Counted from the stretch's first letter, positions 6,169-14,261 are shown. The stretch is DNA of 42,472 nucleotides from UBA1765 sp045615885 (GCA_045615885.1 JAZLFR010000029.1:1-42472); one strand, 5' to 3'. A program made the numbers and translations. Notes: generated by a model not told the origin, from the letters alone.

Positions 6169-7488
6169 TTATTTTCCAGCAGTCTTTTCTTCTTTTTCCT
6201 TGGGCAAAACCAAGTTCAGAATCACAGCCAGCAGGAATACCACGGCCACGCAGTTTTCTGCGAAGATGGTCTGGAAGATCTGAGGGAATTCCTTGAACAT
6301 GCCGGCGGCCTGGGTAAAGCCAAGGCCCACGCTGAGGGAGAGGCTTACGATGACCATGTTGCGCTGGCTAAATCCGCTCTTGGCCATCATGCCAAAACCA
6401 GCAAACAAAATGGAGCCGAACATCATGATGGTGCAGCCGCCAAGCACTGCCTGCGGGATTGTGGTAAGCAATGTGCCGATGGGCGGGAAGATACCGCCCA
6501 GCAGCATCACGATAGCGCCCGTAGCAATGGTAAAGCGGTTCACCACACCGGAGAGGGAAGCGAGGCCCACGTTCTGACTGAAGGAGGTAATGGGAGTGCA
6601 ACCGAAAATGCCGGAGATGGTGCTGACAAAACCGTCGCAACTGATGGCGCCGCCCATTTCTGCCTTGTGAATCTGACGCTTGAGGGCTCCATTTACGAGG
6701 GCGCTGGAATCGCCTACAGTTTCCGTTGCAGAAACCAGGAAGATGGCTACCACAGAAAGAATAGGTCCAATGTGGAATTCCGGAGTGAAGGGCAAAATCT
6801 TGGGGAGTGCCACGATGCTGCAGTTAGAAAGTCCGGAGAAGTCCACCATGCCCATGCAAAGCGCGAGAACGTAACCGACCACGAGGCCCACCAGCACAGA
6901 GAGGGAGCGGAGGAAACCCTTGGCGAAAACCTGCGTAAGCAAGCAGGTAAGCAAGGTGACGCTTCCCACAATCCAGTTGTGCGTTGCGCCGAAGTCCGCA
7001 GAACCCTGGCCGCCAGCGAAGGAATTTGCGCCAATAGGCAACAAAGAAAATCCGATAGCTGTCACCACGGTAGCGGCAACGATATGCGGAATAAGCTTCA
7101 GCCAATATTTTGCGCAAAGACCAAGCAAACCTTCAACGATGCCGCCCACAATCACAGCGCCCATGAGGGTGCCCATGCCTTGGGTGGTGGCAATGCCGAT
7201 GGAAACAGAAAGGAAGGTAAAGCTGATGCCCATGACGATGGGCAATCTGGAACCGATTTTCCAGATGGGGAAAAGCTGCACCAGGGTACCGATACCGGCG
7301 ATGATCATGCAGTTCTGAACGAGGGCCGCAGTCAGCCCCTTATCCAAATTTACAACCCCGGCAAGAATCATGATGGGGGTGATGTTTGCAACGAACATGG
7401 CCAGCACATGCTGCAGGCCGAAGGGCAAAGCCTTCAATACCGGCACGCGGCCGTCTAACTGATAGATGTTTTCCGATGAATTATTCAT
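6169..7488 (-). CDS. pbuX: Xanthine/uracil permease family transporter (NCS2), likely xanthine permease
   Basis: The 439-residue, very hydrophobic protein belongs to the nucleobase:cation symporter-2 family. It has many membrane segments throughout and the central family signature SATETVGDSSALVNGAL (about residues 255-271), followed by the conserved FGCTPITSFSQNVG motif (about 295-308). NCS2 members couple nucleobase uptake to protons or sodium. The gene lies 27 bases downstream of xpt on the same strand, matching the xpt-pbuX pairing known in Bacillus, so xanthine is the inferred substrate. A clear GAGGAAATT ribosome site precedes the ATG at 7488. The C-terminus is short, lysine/glutamate-rich and cytoplasmic. 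Confidence 0.88.
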   Translation of the reverse strand: MNNSSENIYQLDGRVPVLKALPFGLQHVLAMFVANITPIMILAGVVNLDKGLTAALVQNCMIIAGIGTLVQLFPIWKIGSRLPIVMGISFTFLSVSIGIATTQGMGTLMGAVIVGGIVEGLLGLCAKYWLKLIPHIVAATVVTAIGFSLLPIGANSFAGGQGSADFGATHNWIVGSVTLLTCLLTQVFAKGFLRSLSVLVGLVVGYVLALCMGMVDFSGLSNCSIVALPKILPFTPEFHIGPILSVVAIFLVSATETVGDSSALVNGALKRQIHKAEMGGAISCDGFVSTISGIFGCTPITSFSQNVGLASLSGVVNRFTIATGAIVMLLGGIFPPIGTLLTTIPQAVLGGCTIMMFGSILFAGFGMMAKSGFSQRNMVIVSLSLSVGLGFTQAAGMFKEFPQIFQTIFAENCVAVVFLLAVILNLVLPKEKEEKTAGK

Positions 7489-7515
7489 AATTTCCTCGTG
7501 CCTGGAGCCTCGAAC

Positions 7516-8136
7516 CTAACCCAGTTTCAAATTCGTGTTTTGCAGCGGCATCTCCGGCTGTTCCCTAAACTTGATAGTCTGTGTCTGCCAATCCATGGAT
7601 TCTACGATGGCGATGGATTCCACGCGGTAGCCTTCTTCACGCAGAGTGCGACCGCCCTTCTGCTGACCCTTCTCGATGGCAATGCCAAGGCCCGCCACGG
7701 TGCCGCCCGCCTGATGCACCAAGTCAATGAGGGCATGTGCAGCAGCTCCATCTGCCAAAAAGTCATCTACAATCAAAACCTTGTCGGTAGCTTTCATGTA
7801 GGGCTTGGATATGAACACATTGTTCATCTTCTTGTGGGTAAAGGAATAGGCCTGAGCCACATACTTGTCGTCGGTGCTGTTGGCGGTCTGGCTCTTTTTG
7901 GCGAAAACCACGGGCACATCGTAAAGGTGTCCCAAGAGCGTTGCGATGGCGATGCCGCTTGCTTCAATAGTCAAAATCTTGTTGATTTCCACATCGCGAT
8001 AGCGGCGCTGAAATTCATAGGCCATCTGCCGCATAATATCTACATCGATTTGATGATTCAAAAAGCTGTCCACCTTAAGGATGTTGCCTTCCTTAATGAC
8101 ACCGTCACGGAGAATCTTTTCTTCAAGAAAGTTCAT
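7516..8136 (-). CDS. xpt: Xanthine phosphoribosyltransferase
   Basis: The 206-residue protein converts xanthine and PRPP to XMP in purine salvage. It matches Xpt from the first residues: LKVDSFLNHQID (about 20-31) is a family hallmark, and the PRPP loop KVLIVDDFLADGAAAHAL is at about 118-135. The family usually has 190-200 residues. It is first in a two-gene operon with pbuX. I looked for a guanine-type purine riboswitch upstream (8137-8265, minus strand) and found no conserved core, so regulation differs from Bacillus or acts at the promoter. The ribosome site is weak (GGTAGG region). Confidence 0.92.
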   Translation of the reverse strand: MNFLEEKILRDGVIKEGNILKVDSFLNHQIDVDIMRQMAYEFQRRYRDVEINKILTIEASGIAIATLLGHLYDVPVVFAKKSQTANSTDDKYVAQAYSFTHKKMNNVFISKPYMKATDKVLIVDDFLADGAAAHALIDLVHQAGGTVAGLGIAIEKGQQKGGRTLREEGYRVESIAIVESMDWQTQTIKFREQPEMPLQNTNLKLG

Positions 8137-8190
8137 AAATGCCTACCGTAAAAAGGTTGCTATGCCACGGAAAACTAGAAAAAATCACCA

Positions 8191-8220
8191 TTGTCATGCA
8201 TTCTTTTTGTTTGATATACT
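8191..8220 (+). promoter_or_regulatory. Promoter of the QueD-like gene, with overlapping inverted repeat
   Basis: TTGTCA (8191-8196) and TATACT (8215-8220) are separated by 18 bases. An imperfect inverted repeat, TTGATATAC ... GTAT-AACC-ATCAA (8211-8237), covers the -10 box and start region and could be an operator. The gap is shared with the divergent xpt operon. Confidence 0.45.
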
Positions 8221-8265
8221 GCTGGTATAACCATCAAAAGTTCGCCATGCGGACAAGGAGAGAAT

Positions 8266-8829
8266 ATGAGAAGCTACACAACGTTCAGCCTGCAGTATGC
8301 CCACCGTTTCTACGGTTTCAAGGGAGAGGCGCAGTACCTTCACGGTCACACGGGGATCTTGACCATCGAAGTGGAGGATTCCATCAACGCGGGGGTGAAC
8401 ATGGTGTTTCCCTGCAACGAAATCCAGAAGACGGCCTGGGACATTCTGCGGAATTTCGACCACGCCCTCATTCTGCGTGAAGACGACCCGCTGCTCCCCG
8501 CGATTCTGGACGTCTATGAAAAGCAGGGCATCAGGAACGGACATCCGCAAAACAAGATGAAAGGGCCCGCGTTCAAGACGGCCCTTGCCACGGCTTACCC
8601 GGATTGCCGCCTGGTGGTAACGAAGGAGACCATGACGGTGGAAGGCATGATCAAGATTGTCTATGACCTTCTGAAAACGAAGCTGAACATCGCAAAGATT
8701 ACATTCACCAGCGGAGTGAACGCCGCCTCCCAGGAATTCCCTGTCACGAGCACCGTCAAGCGTTGCCCCCTCTGCGGAATCGCCCTGGACGAAAACGGCG
8801 TTTGCCCCAAGTGTGGATACAAAGAATAA
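8266..8829 (+). CDS. QueD/PTPS-family protein with C-terminal zinc ribbon, catalytic Cys absent
   Basis: The 187-residue protein has the T-fold of 6-pyruvoyl-tetrahydropterin synthase/6-carboxytetrahydropterin synthase. The zinc histidines are visible: FSLQYAHRF (about residues 6-14), then LHGHTG (about 25-30). In typical QueD the catalytic cysteine lies four residues before the first His of HGH (C-x-x-L-HGH). Here the segment is GEAQYLHGH, with alanine at that place. A C-terminal addition, CPLCGIALDENGVCPKCGY (about 165-183), is a four-cysteine zinc ribbon not normal for QueD. No other queuosine genes are nearby. A ribosome site AAGGAGA precedes the ATG. It may be a divergent paralogue with another pterin or regulatory function; family membership is firm, the exact reaction is not. 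Confidence 0.8.
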   Translation: MRSYTTFSLQYAHRFYGFKGEAQYLHGHTGILTIEVEDSINAGVNMVFPCNEIQKTAWDILRNFDHALILREDDPLLPAILDVYEKQGIRNGHPQNKMKGPAFKTALATAYPDCRLVVTKETMTVEGMIKIVYDLLKTKLNIAKITFTSGVNAASQEFPVTSTVKRCPLCGIALDENGVCPKCGYKE

Positions 8830-8914
8830 CACCTCGATAATACCATCTAGAAAACAATCAAGCAAATACTTGTTTTTTATTCTTTTGTTATATTGTGTAG
8901 CATAAGGATAAAAA

Positions 8915-9676
8915 ATGAAAAGAACTCTCTACATTGGCGATATTCACGGCTGTGCCGATGAATTCGAACGCATCATTGACGCTTTTGGTTTTGTGCGCGG
9001 TACTGACACTTTGTACCAAACAGGCGACTGCATCAACAAGGGCCCCGACATGATGCGCTGCATTCGCCTTGTAGAAGAACTTGGCATTTTGACCGTGCGC
9101 GGGAACCACGAAGAGCACCTGCTCCGCATGATGACAACCCCTCGTGAAACCTGGACCGACAAGCAGCGCGCCCGTTTTGACAGACTCCCTTTGGAAGACT
9201 GGGAATACATCAAAAGCGTCGTTGAAAAATGGCCACTCTGGCGCGACACGGAACATGCATTGCTCGTGCATGCAGGGCTTGAACCGGGCAAAACAAGGCT
9301 CGAAGAAATGGACCCAAAAGTGATTCTTTCTGTGCGACTTTGGAATGATAGACCCTGGTACGAACAAGTTGCCTGGCCAAAAAAAATTGTTTTCGGTCAT
9401 TGGGCAGCAAACGGCTTTGTGCAGGGGCCAGGCTATATCGGGCTTGATTCCGGTTGTGTCTATGGCAAAAAACTGACCGCCTGGTGCCCTGAAGAAAACA
9501 AGTTCTACGTTGTGCCTGCAGCCCGCGAATACTCACCGGTAAAGGGCTCCGAAAAAACAGCGCAGGAAGCCCCCTGCATAATCCCGGAAGAAAACAAGAC
9601 TCCACCGAAGTTTTCAGAAAGCATCAAGAATTTTGCACCCTCCCTCGTCAAGGAATGGAGCGGTTACAAGGCTTAG
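8915..9676 (+). CDS. ApaH-like metallophosphoesterase
   Basis: The 253-residue protein has the calcineurin-like phosphoesterase motifs in order: GDIHG (about residues 8-12), GDCINKGP (about 42-49), GNHEEH (about 67-72) and the later VHAGLEPG and FGHW histidine motifs. The second motif lacks the VDRG of PPP protein phosphatases and is closer in form to the ARGP of diadenosine tetraphosphatase ApaH. Ap4A hydrolysis is therefore one candidate, protein phosphatase another. A charged tail of about 50 residues follows the catalytic core and carries no recognised motif. AAGGA lies before the ATG. It appears monocistronic, and a hairpin terminator follows at 9688. Confidence 0.82.
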   Translation: MKRTLYIGDIHGCADEFERIIDAFGFVRGTDTLYQTGDCINKGPDMMRCIRLVEELGILTVRGNHEEHLLRMMTTPRETWTDKQRARFDRLPLEDWEYIKSVVEKWPLWRDTEHALLVHAGLEPGKTRLEEMDPKVILSVRLWNDRPWYEQVAWPKKIVFGHWAANGFVQGPGYIGLDSGCVYGKKLTAWCPEENKFYVVPAAREYSPVKGSEKTAQEAPCIIPEENKTPPKFSESIKNFAPSLVKEWSGYKA

Positions 9677-9687
9677 GCATAACGAAA

Positions 9688-9718
9688 AAAGGCCTATACC
9701 ATACCGGCATAGACCTTT
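9688..9718. terminator. Bidirectional hairpin terminator
   Basis: AAAGGCCTATACC pairs with GGCATAGACCTTT (13-base arms, two mismatches, 5-base loop). On the minus strand a run of six T residues follows, serving the Rpn gene ending at 9736. On the plus strand it closes the phosphoesterase gene ending at 9676, with a poorer T run. Confidence 0.7.
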
Positions 9719-9735
9719 ATCAAACATTTTTTTAA

Positions 9736-10779
9736 CTAAATAGCCAATTCCCTTTGAATTTCAAGGACCTCAGAAACAGGCATGTCCATAAAATTCGCAA
9801 TCATTTCAACGGAACAGCCTGTCCGAAGGTTTCTTTCGACAAGCTCACGATTTTGTTGAGCCCGCAGCCTTTTGCGTTCTTCGGCGACCTGTTCGGCGAC
9901 CTGTTTTTCAACCTGTTCGGCGACCTGCTTTTCTACCTGTTCAGCAACCCTCTTGGGGAGTTCCTCAGCGACCTGCTCGGCAACTTCGCGCTTCAACTGG
10001 ATCGCCATTTCGTATTCGTAGTCCAATGCCATCTTAGCCTCCGTGCAAAAGTATAACGCGTCAAAATTACATAATTCTGCGCTTTTCTGCAAGGCAGCAA
10101 ATACAGGATCGTCAAAGGAACGTTCTTCTTCATTGTTGATTGAGTCGATGGCGCGCAACCACTGAGCAAGGCGGCAACTATCTTCAGAATTATCGTACCT
10201 CAAAAACTTCATCACCTCAACGAGTTTGAGCACCTGTTTTTCGTAATACACCTGACCATTTTCATCTTTCAAAAGAATCGAATGCAGGTAATTCTTGTCT
10301 TTACCATAAATAGGCTCGTTAAACAACTGAACACTGATCGTGTAAAGACTTTTCAAGTGGTACTTTTCCCCCGTGCGAAGCATCGGGATCGTGTCTCGAG
10401 CCATGTAATAGACAAGCCTATCCTTAAAGTTCGAATCGCCCTCATGCTGAAATTCAAGGACGATCCTATCGCCGTCCCAATCGGCGACAATATCTGAGTT
10501 TACATGTTTTACGCCAAGCTCAGCACCACGCTCAGTACGCGAAAATTGCAGCTTCTTAATACGATTGTCACCTTCGAGCTTAAGAATTGCATTAAGCAAA
10601 TCAATGGTAAGTTTTTCTCGTACTTCCGAACCAAAAATACTTTTTGCAATAGCATCGTTATAGACGTATGCGTACTTGTATTTTTTATAGTAAAGGTCAA
10701 GGACCTCTTGGGGATCCTTATCCGCCTTGATTGCAGCCTGCATTTGGGCTAGCATTTCTCCAAATTGTTTTCGGTTCAC
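9736..10779 (-). CDS. Rpn-family recombination-promoting nuclease/putative transposase (PD-(D/E)XK)
   Basis: The 347-residue protein is 'Rpn family' (PDDEXK_2-like). The nuclease core includes NSDIVADW then RIVLEFQHEGD (about residues 95-118), the D...ExQ form of the PD-(D/E)XK site. A coiled, repetitive stretch rich in VAEQVEKQ follows (about 275-305, encoded by 24-base DNA repeats), then a C-terminal helix ending in VSEVLEIQREL. E. coli RpnA is known to be a DNA endonuclease that promotes recombination; transposase activity is not established. I chose the GTG at 10779 because GGAGA lies about 5 bases upstream and the resulting NRKQFGEML start matches the paralogue at 24924; a longer frame starts at 10815. 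Confidence 0.82.
   Translation of the reverse strand: MNRKQFGEMLAQMQAAIKADKDPQEVLDLYYKKYKYAYVYNDAIAKSIFGSEVREKLTIDLLNAILKLEGDNRIKKLQFSRTERGAELGVKHVNSDIVADWDGDRIVLEFQHEGDSNFKDRLVYYMARDTIPMLRTGEKYHLKSLYTISVQLFNEPIYGKDKNYLHSILLKDENGQVYYEKQVLKLVEVMKFLRYDNSEDSCRLAQWLRAIDSINNEEERSFDDPVFAALQKSAELCNFDALYFCTEAKMALDYEYEMAIQLKREVAEQVAEELPKRVAEQVEKQVAEQVEKQVAEQVAEERKRLRAQQNRELVERNLRTGCSVEMIANFMDMPVSEVLEIQRELAI
9880..9950. repeat. 24-base tandem repeats inside the Rpn gene
   Basis: Units beginning CTGTTCGGCGACCTG start at 9889 and 9913, with a partial unit at 9937. They encode repeated VAEQVEKQ octapeptides on the minus strand. The period is a multiple of three, so copy-number change keeps the frame. The related gene at 24924 has a shorter version. 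Confidence 0.75.
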
Positions 10780-10963
10780 GGTTTCTCCTTTTTTGTTCTT
10801 GAGCGCAAATTTCACGCTCTGCTATATAGAAACGCTTTTTTCAAAGATTTAGGAACCGAGAATTTCAAAAAAATCAAGTTTTTACAAAGTTTACAAAAGG
10901 GGCGCAGCTCCATTTCACCGATACAGTAAACAACACAAGATATTTTTAACTACCTTTTGTGGC

Positions 10964-12982
10964 ATGCAAGCGCCTACAAACGACACAAACTTCAAAGACA
11001 CAAAGTTTCTTGGTAAAATCCAAGGGCTTTCCGACGACATCATCAACAAAATTGCCGCTGGCGAAGTTATCGAGAACCCGGCCTCTGCTGTAAAGGAAAT
11101 GCTTGAAAATGCCATCGACGCGCACGCAAAGCGCATTCGCGTGCAAATTGAAGATGGTGGCAAAGCACTCATCAAAATCACAGACGATGGCGACGGCATG
11201 GAAGTCGAGGACTTGTCCGTTTGTTACTTGCGCCACACAACATCAAAGCTTAAAACCGCCGACGATTTGTTCCGTCTAAAAACGAATGGTTTTAGAGGCG
11301 AAGCAATCGCTTCTATCGCCGCTATTTCAAAGATGACTATCACGACCCGCACTCGCGAAAGTGCCGAAGGTCACGAATTAAAAATCATCGGCAACAAGCC
11401 CGAAGAAATCCGCACGGTGAGTGCACCGCAGGGAACCACCTTCCTCGTAGAAGACTTGTTCTTCAACACTCCTGTGCGCCGCAACTTTTTAAAAAGCACT
11501 GCTTTTGAAGGCAGCAAGATTCTTGACACGGTGATGCGCCTTGCCATGGCCCACCCAGAAATTCGCTTTGAATATTACGTTGGTGAAAAAGACGTGTTCC
11601 TCGGCACAGCAGAAGACTTGCGAGGCCGAGTCGCAGAAGCCCTCGGCTCAGGCATTGCACGCAAAATGCTTCCCGTCGATTACGAAGAAAACGGCATTCA
11701 CGTAACAGGCTTGATTTCGCCTCCAGACGAAACATTCAAAACCCGCAGCAACCAGTATCTGTATTTGCAGAACCGCCCGATTTGGAATGCTATGGTAAAC
11801 AAGGCGGTAACGCAAAGTTACGACCCGTACGGAAAGGGACACCCGGTTTGTGTGCTGTTCCTAGAATTGCCAGAAGATGATTTTGATGTAAACGTTCACC
11901 CGGCCAAACGTGAAGTTCGTTTCGCTGACGAAAACAAGGTATTCCTTGCCGTGCGCCATGCCGTCAAAGTAACGCTTCAAAACGAAGAGCAGGCCGAAGC
12001 GGAAAGGCCGTTTATAAGATTAGATACTAGACGGAAGACGGAAGACGGAAGTATTCAGAATGAGGGTGGCGTCATTGCAAGTGGAACGAAGCAATCCACT
12101 ACATTGGATAATGACTTTGTTCCGCTGAACGCGTTCGCTGACAACAAGCCGGAATATGTGGATATTAGACGGGAGACGGAAGACGGAAGTATTCAGAATG
12201 AGGATGGCGTCATTGCAAGTGGAACGAAGCAACCCTTTACAATAGATAACAGCTATGTACCTCTGAATGCGTTCACTTCTGCCTACACTCCGGCAAAGCC
12301 CGTAAAGCCAGAGCCGCGCAAAGAAGAAGCTTTGAGCCGCGACTTGTTTGAGCAGCCGGCTTCCGGCATTGTGATTCCAATGCAAAAAGAAGCGGAAGTC
12401 AAGCCGGTTTTTGCGCCACCGCAATTTTTGCATATCGCAAAAACATACATTGCCTGCGAAGATTCCGAAGGTCTCTTATTGATCGACCAGAATGCAGCGC
12501 ACACGCGTATTCTTTACGAGCAAGCGTTACGCACGCTCGACGCCAAGGCGCAAATGGAAGCACAGGAACTTTTGTTCCCCGAGCTCATTGAATTCACAAA
12601 AAATGAAAAGATGATTTTGGAACGTTCCATGCACGTGCTCGAACGGCTCGGTTTTATATTGGAGCACTTCGGGGGCGATTCGTACCAGCTTCGCGCAATT
12701 CCTGCAAAGCTCCCGTTAAAGCGCGCCGTAAAGTCAATCCACAACATTCTCGAAACGATTGACGACGAAACAGAAATCGGCGCAGACCCTGTTACAGAAA
12801 CATTCGCCAAGGCTTGGGCAAAGACAAACGCCTACCAGGCTGGTGACGATTTGAAGCAAGAAGAAATGGCACACTTGATGACAGCGCTAATGCAGGCCGA
12901 AGAGCCGACAATATCGCCTTTTGGAAGGCCGACTTTACTTCGTTTGACCAGCACGGAGCTTGCTAAAAAATTCAAGAGATAA
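10964..12982 (+). CDS. mutL: DNA mismatch repair protein MutL
   Basis: The 672-residue protein couples MutS mismatch recognition to downstream repair. The N-terminal GHKL ATPase is intact: INKIAAGEVIENPASAVKE (about residues 27-45), DDGDGM (about 73), GFRGEAIASIAA (about 108-119) and GTTFLVEDLFFNTPVRR (about 153-169). The linker (about 350-440) contains a 46-residue in-frame tandem duplication derived from intergenic-type repeat DNA. The C-terminal dimerisation domain is present, but nuclease motifs are degenerate: DQNAAHTRILYE replaces DQHA(x)2E(x)4E, and SPFGRP replaces CPHGRP. Compared with the usual MutL start there is a ~18-residue N-terminal extension; no strong ribosome site is visible. 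The 3' end overlaps convergent lpxB by 48 bases. Confidence 0.92.
   Translation: MQAPTNDTNFKDTKFLGKIQGLSDDIINKIAAGEVIENPASAVKEMLENAIDAHAKRIRVQIEDGGKALIKITDDGDGMEVEDLSVCYLRHTTSKLKTADDLFRLKTNGFRGEAIASIAAISKMTITTRTRESAEGHELKIIGNKPEEIRTVSAPQGTTFLVEDLFFNTPVRRNFLKSTAFEGSKILDTVMRLAMAHPEIRFEYYVGEKDVFLGTAEDLRGRVAEALGSGIARKMLPVDYEENGIHVTGLISPPDETFKTRSNQYLYLQNRPIWNAMVNKAVTQSYDPYGKGHPVCVLFLELPEDDFDVNVHPAKREVRFADENKVFLAVRHAVKVTLQNEEQAEAERPFIRLDTRRKTEDGSIQNEGGVIASGTKQSTTLDNDFVPLNAFADNKPEYVDIRRETEDGSIQNEDGVIASGTKQPFTIDNSYVPLNAFTSAYTPAKPVKPEPRKEEALSRDLFEQPASGIVIPMQKEAEVKPVFAPPQFLHIAKTYIACEDSEGLLLIDQNAAHTRILYEQALRTLDAKAQMEAQELLFPELIEFTKNEKMILERSMHVLERLGFILEHFGGDSYQLRAIPAKLPLKRAVKSIHNILETIDDETEIGADPVTETFAKAWAKTNAYQAGDDLKQEEMAHLMTALMQAEEPTISPFGRPTLLRLTSTELAKKFKR
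12027..12288 (+). repeat. 138-bp in-frame tandem duplication in the mutL linker
   Basis: Two units offset by exactly 138 bases (46 codons) share GACGGAAGACGGAAGTATTC and GTCATTGCAAGTGGAACG (12071 and 12209), followed by a similar VPLNAF-coding tail. The first part resembles the window's GACGAGAG-type intergenic repeats, and the second the GTCATTGCGAGCGGAGCGAAG-type extragenic palindrome. Both are read here as protein (TEDGSIQNE, VIASGTKQ). Confidence 0.85.
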
Positions 12983-14059
12983 AGAATAAATAGTTACTAG
13001 TTTGGAGTTACTAGTTACCAGAGATTGAGGAACTGCTGTATGTTCTGCATGAATTACAGCGTCCACAATTTGCGTTGCCGCGTGATCCTCGCCTCCAAAA
13101 GGCGTCACCACAATTTCAGGGAACACGCGTTTATTCAAAAGCAAATTCGGCAGCGCCAAATGCGGCACTTTCAAAAATTTTTTGCCTAAAATGAATGTCA
13201 TCAGGTCTGGCTTGATCGCAGCAACAACCGGAGTTCCGCTCACGACACTTTCAAAAAGCGATGTGCCCGGCGGCGCTACCAAAACCTTTGCAGAATTAAA
13301 AAGTTCAGCCCGCGCGGACGCTTGTTTCGGAGCAAGTTCGCAACGCATTCCTGCAGCATAATTTTCAATGATGCTTTTTAGACTTTCGCGGGCCGCAACA
13401 AATACAGGTTCATAACCTTGCGCCAAAAGTTTCTTTGCAAAAGCCACATACACGGGCAAATTGCGTTTTAGCGCTCCGGCGCGGCTCCCCGGCAACAGAA
13501 GAATCTTATTGCTACGGCACTCCACTTTATTGCGAGCAAAATACGGAGGCATCGCCTCAACAAACGGATGTTTTACCAACGCCGTTTCTACGCCATGTTC
13601 AGCATACGCCTTTTGCTCAAACGAAAAGAACACGGCTAGCGTACAACCTTGCAACAGTTTCGCGCGTTTCGCCTTCCACGCAAAAATCTGCGGAGGTTCC
13701 AAATAAAGTACCGGCTTGCGCAGCGCCTTTACCGCCTGAACAAGCTTCATGTTCAAACCAGGGTAATCTACAGCGCAAAGAGCCACGCACTCCTGCTTTT
13801 CAATTTCATTCAAAAGCAGCCGCTGCACCCGTTTAAAAAACAACGCCCTCGGCAGCACATCTAAAAAGCCAGAGACGGGGAAGCGCTCATAGCTGCATTG
13901 CTCAAGCCCCGCAATTTTACAAAGCCCGGCGCGCTCCATTCGCGAGCCGCCAATTCCGCGCGCCTCCAAACCAGCGTCCAGAGCTGCGCGCACCGCAGAT
14001 TCCCCGAGAATATCCCCGGAATCTTCGCCAGCAACAAACAGGATAAACGCAGATTTCAT
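12935..14059 (-). CDS. lpxB: Lipid-A-disaccharide synthase
   Basis: The 374-residue GT19 glycosyltransferase joins UDP-2,3-diacylglucosamine and lipid X to form lipid A disaccharide at the inner membrane. Recognisable segments are FVAGEDSGDILGES (about residues 8-21), GIGGSRMERAGL (about 35-46), VDYPGLNMKL (about 97-106), PPQIFAWKAKRAKLL (about 121-135, the family PQxWAW motif with Phe for Trp) and LLLPGSRAGALKRNLP (about 188-203). The frame runs 48 bases past the mutL stop. Its last ~30 residues (SLVTSNSKLVTIYSL...) are encoded by a TAGTTACTAG-type repeat and then by antisense of mutL, so the native C-terminus has probably been extended. No ribosome site is obvious. Confidence 0.9.
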   Translation of the reverse strand: MKSAFILFVAGEDSGDILGESAVRAALDAGLEARGIGGSRMERAGLCKIAGLEQCSYERFPVSGFLDVLPRALFFKRVQRLLLNEIEKQECVALCAVDYPGLNMKLVQAVKALRKPVLYLEPPQIFAWKAKRAKLLQGCTLAVFFSFEQKAYAEHGVETALVKHPFVEAMPPYFARNKVECRSNKILLLPGSRAGALKRNLPVYVAFAKKLLAQGYEPVFVAARESLKSIIENYAAGMRCELAPKQASARAELFNSAKVLVAPPGTSLFESVVSGTPVVAAIKPDLMTFILGKKFLKVPHLALPNLLLNKRVFPEIVVTPFGGEDHAATQIVDAVIHAEHTAVPQSLVTSNSKLVTIYSLSLEFFSKLRAGQTK

Positions 14060-14198
14060 GGTTAAAAACGAGCCTTTTCTTGCAAATTTAGCTGAAAATA
14101 ATGAGCAAAACTTGCTTTTACATGCTTTTTTTGGAAAATAGCGTAAAAGTTGAGCCTTTCCCTAAAATTTTGTTTATATTACTGAAGGTATTAACGTT

Positions 14199-14238
14199 GA
14201 ACGCACAACTCGGAACTGCCGGGCTTTTTACTGCGTTC
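14199..14238 (+). promoter_or_regulatory. Hairpin in the aroE leader
   Basis: GAACGCA (14199-14205) pairs with TGCGTTC (14232-14238). An inner stem CTCGG / CCGGG with a 5-base loop is followed by five T residues. It lies between a weak promoter (TTGAGC 14150-14155, TTATAT 14174-14179) and the ribosome site at 14251. It may be an attenuator-like element or chance structure. Confidence 0.3.
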
Positions 14239-14261
14239 GCAATCCTCATTGGAGGCTTTCC

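Noticed and set aside
6667..7458. Long plus-strand frame opposite pbuX, and similar long frames opposite the trans-sulfuration, malY-like, cysE and polA genes
   Set aside because: These mirror the codon pattern of well-supported genes on the other strand, and their translations show no domain features.
8137..8265. Possible purine or preQ1 riboswitch between xpt and the QueD-like gene
   Set aside because: The minus strand lacks the conserved purine-riboswitch core, and the plus-strand segment near 8154 only loosely resembles a preQ1-I tail; no convincing pseudoknot could be drawn.
9736..10779. Insertion sequence around the Rpn genes annotated as transposases
   Set aside because: No terminal inverted repeats or target-site duplications are visible around any of the three genes; they look like resident nuclease genes.
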